From: Latrodectus hesperus
Taxonomy: Eukaryota > Arthropoda > Arachnida > Araneae > Theridiidae
Reading direction: 5' to 3'
NCBI GenBank assembly: GCA_037975125.1
Contig: CM075854.1
Span: 65,217,071 to 65,281,070, forward strand
Length of the DNA stretch: 64,000 bases
Under the pieces are notes generated by a model. That model saw nothing but the letters and a program-made list of their open reading frames with translations, did not search any database and was not told the origin of the DNA. Below are positions 56,960 through 64,000 of the stretch, piece after piece. Both the position numbers and the translations under genes were made by a program. Numbering within the stretch: the first letter of the stretch is position 1; each line of letters starts with the position of its first letter.

Positions 56960-57770
56960 ATATCTTTCATTATGCGTATTTAAGGAATAGAATTGTTACT
57001 CCGTCTGAAGCTAGTTCCACTGCAAGGAAAGACTCAGCGGTAGGTTTCAATCAACGTCAATCTTGAGAAGAAAATTACAAGAAGGTGGTCTGTATGCGAG
57101 GTGACCAGGTATTTACGTCGCGCTCGCTATACACTGTGGGCACGTCAACATATCTACAGAATGGCTGATTAATGAAATCTGTTCTTTTTACGGATAAGCT
57201 ACAGTTCAGCCTCTATGGCGGTAATAGATGTTCTTTGATTTTGGAGAAAACATGGAATAAGTTATCCCGCATCAAACATCAGAGAAAGAAAATTATACGA
57301 ATGAGCCGGTGTCTCTATGTAGAGTGGTATCTACTTGGTTGGACACACAGGCATACATGTCTTTCCACATAGAACCATGGATGTTCCCACGTATAAGAAT
57401 CATATCCTTGATGCTTATATCAGCACTTTAGCCGGGACAATTAGTGATGATTTTTTGCTACAAAACGACAATGCGACGTCACACAGAACTCTCATTATTT
57501 ATACTTATCTGAAGCAAACAATGCATACTTAGGTAATCCAAATCGATAATCGGATCTACATATTATCGGGCAGGTTTGTGATGCTTTAAAAAGACGTATA
57601 GATGATTTTAATCTTCCTTCAAGGACTCCAACCACATTCACAATAGCTTTGCAAGAGTATTGGTTCTCACTTCCTACAGAATTGATAAACCACATAATTT
57701 TAAAACATAACCTATTGCTGAATAAAATGTATTGCTTCATGGGGATCGTATACTCCATATTAAACATATA
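56960..57770 (+). pseudogene. Decayed Tc1-like transposase without clear ends
   Basis: Plus-strand translation in changing frames recovers RRKLQEGGLYAR near 57065, VLFTDKLQFSLYGGNR at 57178-57225 (first catalytic Asp in FTD), RTMDVPTYKNHILDAYIS and DDFLLQNDNATSHRT (second Asp) between 57370 and 57490, and RTPTTFTIALQEYWFSLP near 57625. The SPDLNPIE block has decayed to LSGRFV. Stops and frameshifts are many, and I could not find the terminal repeats, so the element's limits are unknown. It lies just before the better-preserved Tc1 but is a different subfamily. Confidence 0.8.
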
Positions 57771-57810
57771 TTATACTCATAATATTATACCCATATTATA
57801 CTCATAATAT
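57768..57810. repeat. Two copies of an 18-bp direct repeat
   Basis: ATATTATACTCATAATAT occurs at 57768-57785 and again, identical, at 57793-57810. The second copy ends in the TA into which the next Tc1 element inserted. Confidence 0.8.
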
Positions 57811-57811
57811 A

Positions 57812-59219
57812 CACTACTGGCCATTAAAATTGCTACACCAGGAAAGCGGCCCACCACACTCGTGAAATTTGCATGACAGGTATAACTTGCTGATATATGC
57901 AAATGATTAGATTTTCAGCTCATTCATACAAAGAAGGCGTCAGTAGCGACATCTACAATGTGTATAAAACCAGAGATTTGACAGCAGTTTTCTCATACTC
58001 AATTTCCGTTTCAACGTTGTTTTCGGCAAAGAAAGTTGTTGTAATGCCTCGAGTAAGAAGAAGAAATGCCTATCAGCACATGTCTGCCTTTGATCGAGGA
58101 AAGATTATAGCCTACCGGGATTGCGGTTTATCGTACCCCAATATTGCTGCTCACGTCGGTCGAGACCCCATGACTGTTAGCAGAATATGGAATCGATGGG
58201 TTTAGGACAATCATACGGAACGTCATGCAGGATCTCAGCGACCCCCCATCACTAACAGAAGAGAAGACAGACATCTTATCCGCATGGTCACAAGGGATCG
58301 TACAGCCACATCACGAACTACAAGTCGAGAATTGGAGTCATTTGCAAGGCAACAAGTTTCTGCTCGAACAGTTCAACGAAGTTTGCAGCAGCATGGATTG
58401 TCTGCACGGCGACCATGGCTTCGGCTACCATTGACGCTGCGTCACAGACAGGAGCGCCTTCAATGGTGTGATCAGCGACGAACCTGGACGCGGAAATGGC
58501 ATCACGTCATCTTTACAGATGAATCTCGGTTCTGTATACTGGACCATGATGGCCGCATCCGTGTTTGGAGGCATCGTGGAGAACGCGCATTGCCAGCTTG
58601 CATTGGACATCGCCATACTGGCCCATCTTCTGGAGTGATGGTATGGGGTGCCATTGGATACACGTCTCGATCACCTCTTGTTCGCATTACCGGCACTTTA
58701 AACAGCAACCGTTACATTTCCGATGAGTTAAGGCCCATGGCTTGGCCCTATCTTCGAGGCCTTTCTAATGCTTTGTTTCAACAGGATAATGCACGACCGC
58801 ATGTTGCCCGTACTGTTCTGAATTTCCTTGATACAGAACAAGTTCGACTGTTACCCTGACCAGCACGTTCTCCTGATCTGTCACCAATTGAGAACTTGTG
58901 GTCAATGGTTGCCGAGCGATTGACACACCATCACTCACCATCCATTACTGTCGATGAACTGTTGCATTGTGTTGAAACTGTATGGACTGAGATCCCCGTA
59001 CATGCCATACAATCTCTGTTTGACTTCATACCTAGGCGGATAAATGCTGTTATTGCAGCCAGAGGTGGCAGCTCTGGGTACTGATTTCGCAAGATCTATA
59101 CATCCTAATTTCCTGTAAATCTAATCACTTATTCTTTCCACTATAATGTATGTGTCCAATAAATATCGTTCTGTTATTTGCATTCCTTCTTGGTGTAGCA
59201 ATTTTAATGGCCAGTAGTG
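57812..59219 (+). mobile_element. Tc1 element with 29-bp identical TIRs
   Basis: Both ends begin CACTACTGGCCATTAAAATT and continue GCTACACCA, identical over 29 bp. TA flanks each side (57810-57811, 59220-59221). Length 1408 bp. The transposase spans nearly the full inside in one frame. GC content is clearly higher than the neighbourhood. Identical ends and only two nonsense changes make this the youngest-looking transposon in the window. Confidence 0.96.
58044..59084 (+). pseudogene. Tc1 transposase, full length with two in-frame stops
   Basis: 346 codons in one frame from ATG 58044 to TGA 59082, the normal Tc1 length. The N-terminal paired-like DNA-binding domain includes HMSAFDRGKIIAYRDCGLSY and PMTVSRIWNRWV, then the GSQRPPIT linker and a second helix-turn-helix (SARTVQRSLQQHGLSARRP). 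The catalytic domain has IFTDESRF (Asp 159), VMVWGAIGY, LFQQDNARPHVA (Asp 248) and ARSPDLSPIENLW (Glu 283), 34 residues apart: DD34E. A TAG at 58203-58205 (after WNRWV) and a TGA at 58857-58859 (a TGG-to-TGA change before PARSPD) interrupt it. No frameshift is seen. Without readthrough it gives no full enzyme. Confidence 0.93.
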
Positions 59220-59221
59220 TA

Positions 59222-64000
<4,779 letters not shown>

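Noticed and set aside
58225..58708. Several ORFs overlapping the Tc1 transposase on both strands
   Set aside because: Shadows of the true frame, which carries all catalytic motifs.

Overview
The window reads as repeat-dense, strongly AT-rich intergenic or long-intron DNA of a metazoan, most likely an arthropod. The mix of Tc1, mariner, Tigger and piggyBac transposons, a jockey/X-element-like RNase H fragment and tRNA-derived SINEs looks like an orb-weaving spider genome. The spider placement is inference from repeat style, not proof. I found no host protein-coding gene, no exon chain and no functional tRNA or rRNA gene. Most open reading frames in the AT-rich parts are chance ORFs without recognisable domains.

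Layout. 1-13.6 kb: AT-rich sequence with a long (TA)n tract at 9.1-9.35 kb and two higher-GC islands (8.0-8.3 and 11.2-11.66 kb). 13.6-15.1 kb: an old Tc1-like element. 15.3-15.6 kb: a probable solo LTR inside a TA repeat. 16.77-18.32 kb: a Tc1-like element with good ends. 18.86-21.43 kb: a mariner-related element with DD41D spacing, carrying a second, D34D mariner inserted precisely inside its transposase gene. 22.72-22.94 kb: two 71-bp near-perfect palindromes bounded by TTAA, exact reverse complements of each other. 28.05-30.40 kb: a Tigger (pogo) element. 35.68-36.72 kb: a truncated LINE fragment with an open RNase H-zinc-knuckle frame. 39.74-40.29 kb: a 551-bp non-autonomous DNA transposon with an 8-bp target duplication. 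40.76, 43.07 and 53.42 kb: three tRNA-derived SINEs, each with target-site duplications. 44.41-47.08 kb: a piggyBac element. 56.96-59.22 kb: a decayed Tc1-like gene followed by a well-preserved Tc1 element with 29-bp identical terminal repeats.

All recognised transposases carry stops, frameshifts or catalytic substitutions, so none looks able to act as it stands. The least damaged is the Tc1 at 57.8-59.2 kb (two in-frame stops, no frameshift). Long (TA)n, (ATAC)n and (TG)n microsatellites punctuate the sequence, several at or inside transposons. The most informative structures are the nested mariner pair, which gives a relative insertion order, and the palindrome-of-palindromes at 22.7 kb, which I cannot assign to a described family.
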